DNA of 50,775 nucleotides from Fibrobacterota bacterium (GTDB taxonomy: Bacteria; Fibrobacterota; Fibrobacteria; UBA5070). How positions within the stretch are numbered: the first letter of the stretch is position 1; every line of letters starts with the position of its first letter. The DNA lies in the NCBI GenBank assembly GCA_029557215.1, contig JAKPQQ010000199.1, positions 1-50,775 of the forward strand, read 5' to 3'. The position numbers and the translations under genes are program-made. A model generated the notes under the pieces. It saw nothing but the letters and a program-made list of their open reading frames with translations, was not told where the DNA came from and did not search any database. Positions 1 to 9,823 of this stretch are shown piece after piece.

Positions 1-546
1 AAAGGGCGCGAGCACCTGGACAGGTTCCGGATCGAGCGCGCCGCCCACATGGTCTACCGCACCAACAACCGCTGGTTCGATTCGCTCGCCCCCCACGAAC
101 GCCCCGCGGCCACCTTCGCGAGGCTGGAAAGCCCCTGGGGCGAATCCTACGTGTGGTGGGAAGGCAAGCAGATGCTGTTCCTGTCCGACCACCTGGACGA
201 ACCGCTTTCCGACATCTGGACCGACATCAGCACCATCAACCTGGGGCGCGAAGGCGACACCAGCCTTCGCAGCGGCAAGAAGCCCGAGGCCTTGGTCGAA
301 CGCATCCTGGAACTCTGCACCGCCCCCGGCGACCTGGTCCTGGATCCGTTCTGCGGATCCGGAACCGTGGGGGCGGTATCGCACAAGCTCGGGCGCGACT
401 GGATTTCCATCGAGCTGGATCCCGAAATCGCCGCCCGGGCCAGACACCGCCTGGAACGGGTGGTGGCCGGCACCGATCCCACTGGAATCACGGGCCTCCG
501 CGGCTGGAAGGGGGGCGGCTCCCTGGAGGTCCACGGGGTTCCGTGA
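1..546 (+). CDS. DNA methyltransferase (N4/N6 type), 3' end only
   Basis: The frame is open through the left edge, so only the C-terminal about 181 residues are present. The motif DPFCGSGTVG (about residue 115 of the visible part) is the SAM-binding motif I of N6-adenine/N4-cytosine methyltransferases. The following stretch, GRDWISIELDPEIAARARHRL, is the usual continuation in the PF01555 family. Motif I lies near the C-terminus, so the catalytic (D/N)PPY motif should lie upstream, outside the window; this order fits the beta class. It could belong to a restriction-modification system or be a solitary methylase, and nothing in the window decides this. Its stop overlaps a possible GTG start of the next gene. 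Confidence 0.85.
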   Translation, partial: KGREHLDRFRIERAAHMVYRTNNRWFDSLAPHERPAATFARLESPWGESYVWWEGKQMLFLSDHLDEPLSDIWTDISTINLGREGDTSLRSGKKPEALVERILELCTAPGDLVLDPFCGSGTVGAVSHKLGRDWISIELDPEIAARARHRLERVVAGTDPTGITGLRGWKGGGSLEVHGVP

Positions 547-1193
547 AGGATATCGTCGGCAGGGGCTTGTCCGGTTTCGCATCTTTGCAGACCATGTCCA
601 TCCTGTCGAACCTGTCAGGCGCCTTCCACATCCTTTTTGGATTCCTCGTTTTCTGGATCCTGCAAGGATGGGGCGTCGCCGACGAAGTCCTTTCTCCCGA
701 CACGCCCCACCCGCGCCAACCCGGACGGTTCTCGTTCGTGGCCGGCCAAGGCGTCGCGCTTCTGGCGCAATCCAGCCTGGCTTTGCTGTGCGCCCACGCC
801 TTGAGTCCGATCATCGACATGCACTCGCTCGTGTTCCTGCCCATGGGGTTCGCGGGAGCCATCTACCTGGTGGAATTCGTTTCGATCGCGTCCAACCACA
901 CGCTGCCCGGCGAACGTCGCCCCATCGAATTCCTCTCGTTCGCGTCGGGCCGCGACCTGATCCTGCGCCATGCCTCCGGACTGTTTTTGGCCATGGGGCT
1001 TCTGGCCACCGTCCAAGGCACCCGCGCCGCGGCCTTGCAGGCCAGCGGAGCCGTGTTCGGTTGGGGCGCCACCGTGATGTTCTGGGAGTCGGGGCTGCGC
1101 CGCTCGTTCGCGCACCGCCTGCGGTGGGTGCTGGCCCCCTTGTCGCTGCTCATCGGGCTGCTTCTGGTGCACCGGGCTTGGAGCCACTTCTGA
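543..1193 (+). CDS. Polytopic membrane protein, weakly RnfA/RnfE-like
   Basis: A small hydrophobic protein of 216 residues from GTG 543, or 199 from ATG 594. About six hydrophobic segments are visible, separated by short polar loops, starting near SGAFHILFGFLVFWIL and ending with LLIGLLLVHRAW. I do not recognise it firmly. Its length, helix pattern and the order of its C-terminal segments resemble RnfA/RnfE/NqrD subunits of ion-pumping redox complexes, but the conserved TTNCA-type motif of that family is not visible. The resemblance is therefore only a hint. The GTG start would give a GTGA overlap with the methyltransferase stop, a pattern common in this window; neither start has a good ribosome binding site. 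Confidence 0.55.
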   Translation: MKDIVGRGLSGFASLQTMSILSNLSGAFHILFGFLVFWILQGWGVADEVLSPDTPHPRQPGRFSFVAGQGVALLAQSSLALLCAHALSPIIDMHSLVFLPMGFAGAIYLVEFVSIASNHTLPGERRPIEFLSFASGRDLILRHASGLFLAMGLLATVQGTRAAALQASGAVFGWGATVMFWESGLRRSFAHRLRWVLAPLSLLIGLLLVHRAWSHF

Positions 1194-1201
1194 GCACCGG
1201 C

Positions 1202-1522
1202 GTGTGCATGGTCTACATCCCCTGTCCCGACGAATCCTGCGCCCGGGACATCGGACGGAAACTGGTCGAGCAGGGGTTGGCCGCGTGCGCCAACGTGGTC
1301 CCCAAGATGACGTCCATCTACCGTTGGGAAGGACGCCTGGAGGAAGACAAGGAAGCCCTGCTGCTCTTGAAGACCGTGGAAGACAACCTCAAGGAGCTGC
1401 AGGAAAAGGTGAAGGGGATCCATCCCTACCGCCTGCCCGCCATCGTGGCCTACCCCGCGACGGGAGGACTTCCGGAATACCTGGACTGGGTGAAAAAAGG
1501 ATCGAGGCCGCGCTGGTCTTAG
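1202..1522 (+). CDS. cutA: Divalent-ion tolerance protein CutA
   Basis: A protein of about 106 residues with the CutA signature: PDESCARDIGRKLVEQGLAACANVVP followed by TSIYRWEGRLEEDKEALLLLKT and the C-terminal HPYRLPAIVAYP. CutA proteins are small trimeric ferredoxin-like proteins with a PII-like fold. They are linked to copper tolerance in E. coli, although their general role is unsettled. The length is normal for the family. The start is uncertain: GTG 1202 keeps the first beta strand aligned with other CutA proteins, while ATG 1208 would remove two residues. No clear ribosome binding site supports either one. It begins 8 bp after the preceding membrane-protein gene, which suggests co-transcription. 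Confidence 0.88.
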   Translation: MCMVYIPCPDESCARDIGRKLVEQGLAACANVVPKMTSIYRWEGRLEEDKEALLLLKTVEDNLKELQEKVKGIHPYRLPAIVAYPATGGLPEYLDWVKKGSRPRWS

Positions 1523-1527
1523 AGTGG

Positions 1528-1533
1528 TACATT
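1528..1533 (+). promoter_or_regulatory. TAnnTT -10-like hexamer before the BFN gene
   Basis: TACATT ends 10 nt before ATG 1544, and no Shine-Dalgarno sequence lies between. It is one of a series of TAnnTT hexamers placed this close to a start codon in this window, suggesting a transcript with almost no leader. Confidence 0.35.
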
Positions 1534-1543
1534 CGAACCCGAG

Positions 1544-2107
1544 ATGTCCTTCGACGAATGGAAATACCTCGAAGCGAAACTGGAAGCTCTCACGCTGTCC
1601 AGCGCGGGATTCATGGTCCTGCTGCGCGTTCCCGGCGCCCACAAGGCGCTGCCCATCTTCATCGGGGCTCCCGAAGCCCATTCCATCGCGCAGGCGATGG
1701 GCGACGGAAGCTTCCCCAGGCCGCTGACCCACGACCTGTTCAAGTCCACCCTGGATGAACTCGGCGCGGAAGTCGTCCGCATCGTCATCACGGACCAGCA
1801 GGAAGGCACGTTCTTCGCTCGTCTGCACATCGCGCGCGACGGCGATGAATACGAATTCGACTCCCGCCCCTCGGACGCGATCAACATGGCCTTGAGATCC
1901 AAGGCGCCCATGTACATCGACCAGGAGCTGTGGGAATCGGCCGCGGTCCCCTTCGAACAGCAGAATCCCGAAGACGAGGAGACCGTCCGCCACGACGCGA
2001 TCGAACAGACGCAGAAGCGCCTGGCCAAGGCCCTGGAAGCCGAACAGTACGAGGAAGCCGCCAAGCTGCGCGACGAGCTGCGCAAGCTTCAACAAGGCGG
2101 CAACTGA
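1544..2107 (+). CDS. Bifunctional nuclease (BFN/DUF151) domain protein with UVR motif
   Basis: 187 residues. The N-terminal about 130 residues match the bifunctional nuclease family (PF02577), with LRVPGAHKALPIFIGAPEA, an AHSIAQAM helix, and SRPSDAINMALRSKAPMYI. The last about 40 residues (TQKRLAKALEAEQYEEAAKLRDELRKLQ) form a UVR helical hairpin like the one that ends UvrB and lies inside UvrC. This BFN-UVR combination is known in several phyla. Family members have been reported to have DNase/RNase activity, but the cellular role is not established. The UVR hairpin suggests partnering with another UVR-domain protein; uvrB is 3 kb downstream but in a separate transcription unit. Confidence 0.88.
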   Translation: MSFDEWKYLEAKLEALTLSSAGFMVLLRVPGAHKALPIFIGAPEAHSIAQAMGDGSFPRPLTHDLFKSTLDELGAEVVRIVITDQQEGTFFARLHIARDGDEYEFDSRPSDAINMALRSKAPMYIDQELWESAAVPFEQQNPEDEETVRHDAIEQTQKRLAKALEAEQYEEAAKLRDELRKLQQGGN

Positions 2108-2249
2108 GGTTCGCGGGAGCGGGCGCGGTCTCGCCGCCGCTCACCTCGACGTCCCGACGCGGACGCCATCGGATCGCGGCGCCTTCGACCGCATCCCGCT
2201 CGCACGAACCTCGTCGGAATCAATGCGCGTCGAGCGGAACGCTCCTGAC

Positions 2250-2255
2250 TATTTT
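2250..2255 (+). promoter_or_regulatory. TAnnTT -10-like hexamer before prephenate dehydratase
   Basis: TATTTT, followed by CG, ends 8 nt before ATG 2264. The 156-bp gap upstream holds no other recognisable signal, and no Shine-Dalgarno sequence is present. A start of transcription about 7 nt downstream would fall at the ATG itself. Confidence 0.4.
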
Positions 2256-2263
2256 CGTGGGTT

Positions 2264-3151
2264 ATGCCCAAAGGCCAATCCACGAAGTCCCCCGCGAAGT
2301 CCGATCGCAAGCGCCTCCGCATCGCCTACGAAGGCCAGCCTGGCGCCTACTCGGAAATGGCGATCCGCCAGCTCTATGGAAAAAAGGCCGATGCGGTGGG
2401 AATGTCCGACTTCCCCACGGTCCACCAGGCCTTGCGCTCGGGCGAAGTCGACCTGGCCGCGCTCCCGGTGGAAAACACCCTGGCCGGCACCGCCAACCTG
2501 CACGACAACTGGGACGTCCTGGCGCAGGAAGGATTCCACGCGGTGTCGGAAACCGTCGTCCACGTCCACCACTGCCTGATGGCGATGCCCGGAACCAGGA
2601 TTTCGGACATCAAGGAAGTGCTCGTGCATCCGCAACCCATCATCCAGTGCCGCGAACACCTGAAGCGGCTGGTCCCCAAGGCCACGATCACCAAGGGCGA
2701 CACCGCCGCGTCGGCTCGACAGATTTCGCAATCGCGCGCCAAGGGCGTCGGAGTGATCGCATCGCGCCTGGCGGCGGAAACCTACGGTCTGGAGATCCTC
2801 CACGAGGGGATGGAAGACAACCCCTGCAACTACACTCGCTTCCTGATGGCCGCGCGCGAGCCCGTGGAACCGCGCAAAGGCACCGCCTGCAAGACCAGCC
2901 TGGCCTTCACGCTCGACCACGCCGGCCCCGGCAGCCTGTTCCGCGCGCTGGGCGTCTTCGCGCTGCGCGACATCGACCTGGCGCGCATCGAATCGCGCCC
3001 GCTGCACGGCGCGGCCTGGCGCTACCGCTTCTTCATCGACATCCGCCGCACGGCCGGAGACCCCAAGGTCGATCGCGCCCTGGAACACCTGTCGGAAATG
3101 GTCGCCGAACTCTCGGTGATCGGCACCTACCCGGCATGGCCGGAATCCTGA
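2264..3151 (+). CDS. pheA: Prephenate dehydratase with ACT domain
   Basis: 295 residues. It converts prephenate to phenylpyruvate in phenylalanine synthesis. The periplasmic-binding-like catalytic lobes are visible: IAYEGQPGAYSEMAI at about residues 20-34, LPVENTLAGTANLHDN, and the active-site motif NYTRFL. The C-terminal ACT domain (FTLDHAGPGSLFRALGVF, then RIESRPLHG) carries the ESRP motif that binds phenylalanine for feedback inhibition. The start of the conserved region follows a basic tail of about 17 residues. No chorismate mutase domain is fused, so it is the monofunctional form. It lies 19 bp upstream of rph. Confidence 0.93.
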   Translation: MPKGQSTKSPAKSDRKRLRIAYEGQPGAYSEMAIRQLYGKKADAVGMSDFPTVHQALRSGEVDLAALPVENTLAGTANLHDNWDVLAQEGFHAVSETVVHVHHCLMAMPGTRISDIKEVLVHPQPIIQCREHLKRLVPKATITKGDTAASARQISQSRAKGVGVIASRLAAETYGLEILHEGMEDNPCNYTRFLMAAREPVEPRKGTACKTSLAFTLDHAGPGSLFRALGVFALRDIDLARIESRPLHGAAWRYRFFIDIRRTAGDPKVDRALEHLSEMVAELSVIGTYPAWPES

Positions 3152-3170
3152 CTTCCCAGAAAGACAAAAA

Positions 3171-3893
3171 ATGACTCGCTCCGACAACCGTTCCGTCGAA
3201 TCCCTCCGCCCCTTTTCCCTGGAACTCGGGTTCGTCTCGCAGGCCGAGGGATCCGTCCTGGTCACCGCCGGGAAGACCCGCGTGCTTTGCAACGCGAGCA
3301 TCGACAAGGACGTGCCCCGATGGCTCAAGGGCCAGGGCAAGGGTTGGGTGACGGCCGAATACGCGCTGATGCCCCGCTCCACCAACACCCGCGTGGACCG
3401 CGAACGCAAGGGCCCGTCGGGACGCACCCAGGAGATCCAGCGCCTGGTGGGACGTTCGCTTCGCGCCTGCACCGACCTCGTGGCGCTGGGCGAACGGCAG
3501 ATCATCGTGGACTGCGACGTGATCGAGGCCGACGGCGGAACCCGCACCGCGTCCATCACCGGAGCCTTCGTGTCGCTGGCGCTGGCGCTGCGCAAACTCA
3601 AGGCGGAGCAGGGAATCGACCGACAGATCCTGACCGGATGGCTTTCCGCCGTGTCCGTGGGCGTGGTCGAAGGAGCACCCATGCTGGACCTGTGCTACGA
3701 GGAAGACTCCAAGGCCGGCACCGACATGAACGTGGTCGCCTTCGAGGACGGACGCCTGGTGGAAGTGCAGGGCACGGCCGAGCACGGCGCCTACTCCCGC
3801 GCCGAACTCGACCGGATGCTCGACCTGTCGCTGGCGGGAATCCAAACCCTCTGCGGATTCCAGAAAACGGCGCTGGGCGGCATTCTCCCCTGA
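3171..3893 (+). CDS. rph: Ribonuclease PH
   Basis: 240 residues, the usual length for bacterial RNase PH, a phosphate-dependent 3'-5' exoribonuclease that trims tRNA 3' ends and rRNA. The family signature is continuous: LELGFVSQAEGSVLVTAGKTRVLC, GQGKGWVTAEYALMPRST, RTQEIQRLVGRSLRA, the DCDVIEADGGTRTASITG active-site region, and DMNVV. The conserved basic residues around the phosphate site (TRTASITG) are present. It probably forms a hexamer of dimers. Nothing in the sequence suggests truncation; the gene follows pheA closely and may share its transcript. Confidence 0.95.
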   Translation: MTRSDNRSVESLRPFSLELGFVSQAEGSVLVTAGKTRVLCNASIDKDVPRWLKGQGKGWVTAEYALMPRSTNTRVDRERKGPSGRTQEIQRLVGRSLRACTDLVALGERQIIVDCDVIEADGGTRTASITGAFVSLALALRKLKAEQGIDRQILTGWLSAVSVGVVEGAPMLDLCYEEDSKAGTDMNVVAFEDGRLVEVQGTAEHGAYSRAELDRMLDLSLAGIQTLCGFQKTALGGILP

Positions 3894-3990
3894 TTCGTTT
3901 CCTTCTCGACTCATCGAAAAGGCGACTTGCTCGGGATCTTGGAAGACCGGGTTTCCAAAGGCGCATCCTGGGAATCCCGGATCGAGTGAA

Positions 3991-3996
3991 TAGATT
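3991..3996 (+). promoter_or_regulatory. TAnnTT -10-like hexamer before the MNT-HEPN gene
   Basis: TAGATT ends 6 nt before ATG 4003 and there is no Shine-Dalgarno sequence. This spacing would start transcription at the ATG. The 109-bp gap after rph is otherwise featureless. Confidence 0.4.
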
Positions 3997-4002
3997 CTGT
4001 CC

Positions 4003-4752
4003 ATGTCATTAACGGATTCCTCCGGAGTTTCCTCCGGCTACGTGCGCCACCCAAAGGACACCCAGACGCTTCTGGCCAACTCGGGTGCCGAACGGATCCT
4101 GACCGACCTGTCGTTTCGCTTCGCGAATCTGCCTTCGGTCCGGCGAGCGCTCCTGGTGGGGCCCCGCGCCCGCGGGGAACACGACGACCGTTCCGACGTC
4201 AGCGTGGCGCTCTCGATGCCCGACACGACGGATTCCGACTGGTCGCGCATCCAGTCGATGGTTTCGGAAAGCCCCACCCTCCTGCGGATCAACCTGATCC
4301 ACCTGGAATCCTGCACGCTGGAACAGCGCCTGCAGGCCGAATCCGAAGGGCTCCTGTTCTACCACCCTTGGGGCCAACCCTGGGAGCAGTTCAGGAACTC
4401 GCTGGATCGCCTGGGAGAGATCCTGATCGAAGACATGAACGTTCCGGGATCGCGCGACGGGCTCCTGTTCCGGTTCGCCCGCACGGTGGATCTCTTCCAC
4501 AAGCTGCTGCGCATCCTCTTGGCCGCTCGCGGATTCCAGGAACGCGGCCTCAAGGATTCGCTCACCCTGGCCTACCAGCAGCGCTGGATCGCCGACGAGG
4601 ACCAGTGGCTCTCGCTCCTGCAGGCCAAATTCTGGGTGGAGCGCGCCTACGACGAATCCCGCATCGCGCCGCTGGTGGACAAGATCCCCCGCCACTACGC
4701 CCTGCTGCGCGGCGCCGCCGGAATGCTCCGGGACCTGTTCGGACTGGATTGA
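4003..4752 (+). CDS. Fused MNT nucleotidyltransferase-like and HEPN-like protein with eroded active sites
   Basis: 249 residues in two parts. Residues about 31-110 resemble a minimal nucleotidyltransferase: GPRARG at 53-58, then SDVSVAL at 64-70, corresponding to the GSxARG...DxD motif, with the second aspartate replaced by serine. Residues about 126-249 resemble the HI0074-like HEPN partner (TIGR01987): helix FRNSLDRLGEILIEDM, a DGLLFRFARTVDLFHKLL segment, and KFWVERAYDE where active HEPN proteins have RNxxxHxY. The arginine and histidine of that motif appear as lysine and arginine. In the known two-gene systems MNT is the antitoxin that AMPylates the HEPN RNase. Here both are joined and look catalytically degenerate, so a scaffold or regulatory role is more likely. 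Confidence 0.7.
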   Translation: MSLTDSSGVSSGYVRHPKDTQTLLANSGAERILTDLSFRFANLPSVRRALLVGPRARGEHDDRSDVSVALSMPDTTDSDWSRIQSMVSESPTLLRINLIHLESCTLEQRLQAESEGLLFYHPWGQPWEQFRNSLDRLGEILIEDMNVPGSRDGLLFRFARTVDLFHKLLRILLAARGFQERGLKDSLTLAYQQRWIADEDQWLSLLQAKFWVERAYDESRIAPLVDKIPRHYALLRGAAGMLRDLFGLD

Positions 4753-5153
4753 ATCGGCAAATCATCAGGGCGCCGGTTCGGGTGCTGCTCGGCCCGCATT
4801 TTCCTACGCACGGGCGATTCATGACTGGCACCTAAAGGTGCTCCGCCTGCTTTGTGCCTGCCGTAGCGGCCGCCCCTACGCGGGCCTCATCGGGCTTCCT
4901 CGGCGGTACGGACGTGATCGTGTAGGGTTCCGCCTGCGGGATCCCGCCGCCTATTGGCGCGACGCCCCCGGGCGCGATCCGTAATCCCAGTGCGCATGCA
5001 CTTCGCGCAACGGCAAAGCGGTGAATCGGCGTGTCCGACAGCCGCTGATCAGCCTTTCCCCTTAATGCAGTTTTCCTTGTAAACTGAGCGTAACACACTC
5101 AGATTTCAAGGAACTTTGTCAGGCGAAACACTCGCTCAGAGTTCACGTTGGAC
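4753..5153. other. Long non-coding stretch with small inverted repeats
   Basis: This is the only gap over 300 bases. The first about 300 bases have short inverted repeats, including GCACC-TAAA-GGTGC at 4829-4842 and CGTAG...CTACG near 4862-4880. The sequence reads like a degenerate GC-rich intergenic repeat rather than a gene. An 88-codon minus-strand frame (4832-5098) has no recognisable domain and no clear ribosome binding site. Beyond about 5060 the base composition becomes more AT-rich, as expected for the uvrB promoter region. Confidence 0.4.
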
Positions 5154-5167
5154 TGCACATATGTGCA
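5154..5167. promoter_or_regulatory. Predicted LexA (SOS) box of uvrB
   Basis: TGCACATATGTGCA is a perfect 14-bp palindrome. It fits the LexA motif TGCNCN4GTGCA that I recall being reported for Fibrobacter succinogenes. It ends 30 nt before the uvrB ATG and covers the -35 position relative to the TAGATT hexamer at 5185-5190, a suitable place for a repressor. uvrB is a classic SOS gene. Confidence 0.75.
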
Positions 5168-5184
5168 CGTAGATGAAATTCTGG

Positions 5185-5190
5185 TAGATT
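5185..5190 (+). promoter_or_regulatory. TAnnTT -10-like hexamer before uvrB
   Basis: TAGATT ends 7 nt before ATG 5198. The LexA palindrome lies 17 nt upstream, so repressor binding would block the -35 contact. There is no Shine-Dalgarno sequence, so a leaderless uvrB message is plausible. Confidence 0.45.
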
Positions 5191-5197
5191 GTCGGGA

Positions 5198-7281
<2,084 letters not shown>

Positions 7282-7285
<4 letters not shown>

Positions 7286-8079
7286 CGCCCCCTCGCCAGG
7301 GAGTCATCCGATATCCAAGCCCGGACCCCGCGCGCGAGCCGTCGCGCGAACTCGGCGCGGCCCGAATCCGAATCCAGCACCAGTTCTTCCTCCCGGTTCA
7401 AGGCCACGCCGCACTCCACCAGGATCGCGGGCATTTGGGCCGACACCAGCACGGCCAGGTTGTTCCTGTACACGCCCAAGGCACTGTCGAGTATTTCGCG
7501 TCCCAACGCGCGCTCCTCGGGGCGGGCGTGGTGCAGGTTGGGACGGCGTCCTCCCTCCACGAGGCTTCGGCCGATCGAACGCGCCAAGGCCAGCGCGGCG
7601 GGATACCCCACCGTGCTGTCGTGGACCCACAGGCTGAACCCCGACACCGTGTCGCAATGCAGGCGCTCGACGCCCTGGTAGGTCCAGCGGGACGCCACGG
7701 ACGAATCCACCGCGTCGTGGTGGATGGACAGGAACAGGTCGGCCCCCTGCTCCAGGGCCTTGCGGGGGCGGCTGCGCAGATCCCTCTCGGTGCCGTCCTC
7801 GTTGTGCACGATCGCCTCCACACCGGCGGAATCGCGCAAGGCCCGCGCGATCGCCTTCGCGGCCTTCCGGTTGAGCACGAACTCGTCGACCCCGCGGGCG
7901 CTGACCATGCCCTGCCCCTTGATCGGCGCCGAATCGCCGCGCGAAAAATGCCCGACGTCGAGCACCACCCGCAATGGACGATTCCTGTCCAGGACCCGCC
8001 CGCCATCGCGGGTCGCGGAACAGCTCCCGAGCAGCGCCGCCACCGCGACCGCGGACGCGGATTTCGCCATCCAACCCAA
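7282..8079 (-). CDS. N-acetylmuramoyl-L-alanine amidase, lipoprotein
   Basis: 265 residues from TTG 8079. An N-terminal hydrophobic segment ends in the lipobox LGSC, predicting a lipid-anchored protein. The Amidase_3 zinc-hydrolase pattern follows: [12 protein letters not shown] (first His), the Glu in [21 protein letters not shown] (second His), and [15 protein letters not shown] (catalytic Glu near the end). Such enzymes cut the bond between muramic acid and the stem peptide and serve in cell separation or wall remodelling. No LysM or AMIN domain is present. The unusual TTG start is chosen because GGGAGG sits 7 nt before it, while the ATG three codons later has no such site. It converges on uvrB with overlapping stops. 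Confidence 0.87.
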
Positions 8080-8086
8080 TTGCCGA

Positions 8087-8092
8087 CCTCCC
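8087..8092 (-). promoter_or_regulatory. Ribosome binding site deciding the TTG start of the amidase
   Basis: GGGAGG read on the minus strand, 7 nt before TTG 8079. A TTGACA hexamer lies further upstream at 8120-8125 on the same strand, but no convincing -10 follows it at the right distance. Confidence 0.6.
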
Positions 8093-8199
8093 GACGCGAA
8101 GCATCGTCGAACCGAAAAATGTCAAGTTTCCCAAAGCTAGCTGGATCCCGTTCCTGGGATCGGGAATGGCGGACCCCGTTCGCCGGGACCGAAACAGGG

Positions 8200-8205
8200 T
8201 ATCTT
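8200..8205 (+). promoter_or_regulatory. TAnnTT -10-like hexamer before the pseudopilus operon
   Basis: TATCTT ends 11 nt before GTG 8217 and no Shine-Dalgarno sequence intervenes, giving a predicted leader of a few nucleotides for the six-gene operon that follows. Confidence 0.35.
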
Positions 8206-8216
8206 TTCCCGCACTC

Positions 8217-9290
8217 GTGAAAACCGCCATCGACCTCGTGCTGGGGCGCCCTCGGGTGGCCCTCGCTCCTTCCCGCCTCCTGGCCGGCGAAGTGACCACG
8301 CCCTACGGCAACGCCCCCACCGACGATGTCGTCGCCGCCGCCTGGCGCTCCGAGGCCGGCGACCGCGATTGCCCCCCTTGGATGATCCTGGGACGCGAAG
8401 ACGCCCCCTCGGGCACCATCTGGAGGTTCGCCTGGTGCCCGCCGACCTCGGCGATGCCCGAACACGCGGAAATCGTCCTGCCCGAGGCGTTGTGGGCGCT
8501 CGAGCTCCTCAACGACATGGACTCGCCTCCCGGTTGGCATCTGCGCGCGCTGGAATCGCCATCGGGCACCTGGGTCGGAATCTGGCACGGCTCGCGTTGC
8601 GACCACCTGCAGTTCCCCGGCAAGGATCGCCAGCAAGCCCTGGAACGGGGACGCTCGGGCCTTGCCAAACGCGGCATCCAGAATCCCCAGGCGCTGGACG
8701 CCTCGTGGATCGCTCCGAACGCGGCACGCCTTTCCGAGATGGCCGACGCCAGCCCCGAATCGGATCTCGTGGAGATCAAGGAATCCATCCGGCGCCAGGA
8801 GCGAAGATCGGTGGCCGCATCCGTCGCGCGCACCGCCGCCGTGGTCGCCGCGCTCGCATTGGTGAGCGGCCTGTTGGGTGCATTCCAGGGTTGGCACGCC
8901 TACCGACGCTCGGCGGAAGAGTCCCGGCTCGAAGCCGTGAAACCGCTGGTCGACGGAGCCGCCGAACTGGCCCGGCATCGCGAACGCGACCTGGCATCGC
9001 TGCGCTCGTTCCGCGACGCCCTCGAACCCGGACACGCCGCGGATCGCGTCGTCGCCGGAATCGCTTCGGCGCTCCCCGCCGGATCCCGTCTGCAGACCCT
9101 GGCGCTCGAACAGACGAGCACAGGGTGGCGGCTGCGCACCGAAGCCCGCTTGCCGGACTGGGGCTCCATCCAGCCGTTGTCGCAGGGTTTGCGGCAGGTC
9201 GCGGGCGTCACCAAGGTGACCGTCGCCAACCAATCCAGGCAGGCCGACGCGGTCTCGGCGATCCTCGAACTCGAAGGGACCTGGCCATGA
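8217..9290 (+). CDS. GspL/PilN-like pseudopilus assembly protein
   Basis: About 357 residues from GTG 8217; ATG 8166 is an alternative. There is a cytoplasmic part of about 190 residues without a motif I can name, then a single membrane segment (VVAALALVSGLLGAFQGWHA, near residue 215). The periplasmic part ends in a PilN-like alpha/beta fold: VVAGIASALPAGSRLQTLALEQTSTGWRLRTEA then QVAGVTKVTVANQ. GspL and PilN scaffold the inner-membrane platform of type II secretion and type IV pili. Assignment rests on topology, the C-terminal pattern and five neighbours of the same kind. The stop overlaps the next ATG (ATGA). Confidence 0.65.
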   Translation: MKTAIDLVLGRPRVALAPSRLLAGEVTTPYGNAPTDDVVAAAWRSEAGDRDCPPWMILGREDAPSGTIWRFAWCPPTSAMPEHAEIVLPEALWALELLNDMDSPPGWHLRALESPSGTWVGIWHGSRCDHLQFPGKDRQQALERGRSGLAKRGIQNPQALDASWIAPNAARLSEMADASPESDLVEIKESIRRQERRSVAASVARTAAVVAALALVSGLLGAFQGWHAYRRSAEESRLEAVKPLVDGAAELARHRERDLASLRSFRDALEPGHAADRVVAGIASALPAGSRLQTLALEQTSTGWRLRTEARLPDWGSIQPLSQGLRQVAGVTKVTVANQSRQADAVSAILELEGTWP

Positions 9291-9823
9291 TCGTCCCCGC
9301 CTCGAGGATCGCATCCACGCTGCGCGACGTCGCGCCCTGGCTGGTGGCGGCGCTGGGATTGCAGGTCGGGCTCCATGTCGTGTGGCCGCGCCAGGTCGCC
9401 TCGGCGCTGACCGATAGCGCCCGCGCGCAGACGCTGCGGCACGTGGTCCCCGACGAACGCGCGCTCCGCGCCAAGGTGGACTCGCTTCGCGCGGACTCCT
9501 CGCGGATCGCGTCGCGTCTCGAGTTGGCCAGATCCCGTCAGATCTCGGGATCCGACCCCGCGGCGCTCCTGGCCACGCGGATCGTTCCGCTCCTGGGCGA
9601 CCAGGGCTGGAAGCTCGATCGCGTGAAGGCGGAATCGAACGGCGGCTACGCGATCCTCGACCTTGGCGCGTCGGCGGATTTCACCCAGGCGCTGCGAGGC
9701 CTGCGCGAAATCGTCCAACAACCGCTTTCGGTCAAGATCCGTCGCCTGGCGATGCGTCCCGGCCCGTCGGGAAGGCTTTCGGTGGATCTCCAGGTCGCCG
9801 TTCCCGCGAGGGAAGCGCCATGA
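9287..9823 (+). CDS. GspM/PilO-like inner-membrane protein
   Basis: 178 residues. There is a short cytoplasmic start, one membrane segment (WLVAALGLQVGLHVVW, about residues 19-34), a coiled-coil-prone stretch (LRAKVDSLRADSSRIASRLELARSRQ), and then a small alpha/beta domain with GWKLDRVKAES and a FTQALRGLREIVQ helix. This is the usual plan of PilO and GspM, which dimerise with PilN or GspL. The gene begins inside the stop of the GspL/PilN-like gene (ATGA) and its own stop overlaps the next start. No enzymatic motif is present. Sequence similarity to named PilO proteins is weak, so the call depends on operon position and topology. Confidence 0.6.
   Translation: MIVPASRIASTLRDVAPWLVAALGLQVGLHVVWPRQVASALTDSARAQTLRHVVPDERALRAKVDSLRADSSRIASRLELARSRQISGSDPAALLATRIVPLLGDQGWKLDRVKAESNGGYAILDLGASADFTQALRGLREIVQQPLSVKIRRLAMRPGPSGRLSVDLQVAVPAREAP

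Noticed and set aside
4832..5098. An 88-codon minus-strand frame in the uvrB upstream gap
   Set aside because: No domain and no ribosome binding site; the DNA looks like a degenerate repeat. Treated as non-coding.
8120..8125. TTGACA on the minus strand upstream of the amidase gene as a sigma70 promoter
   Set aside because: The -35 match is perfect, but no -10 hexamer appears 16-18 bp downstream, so a promoter is not claimed.
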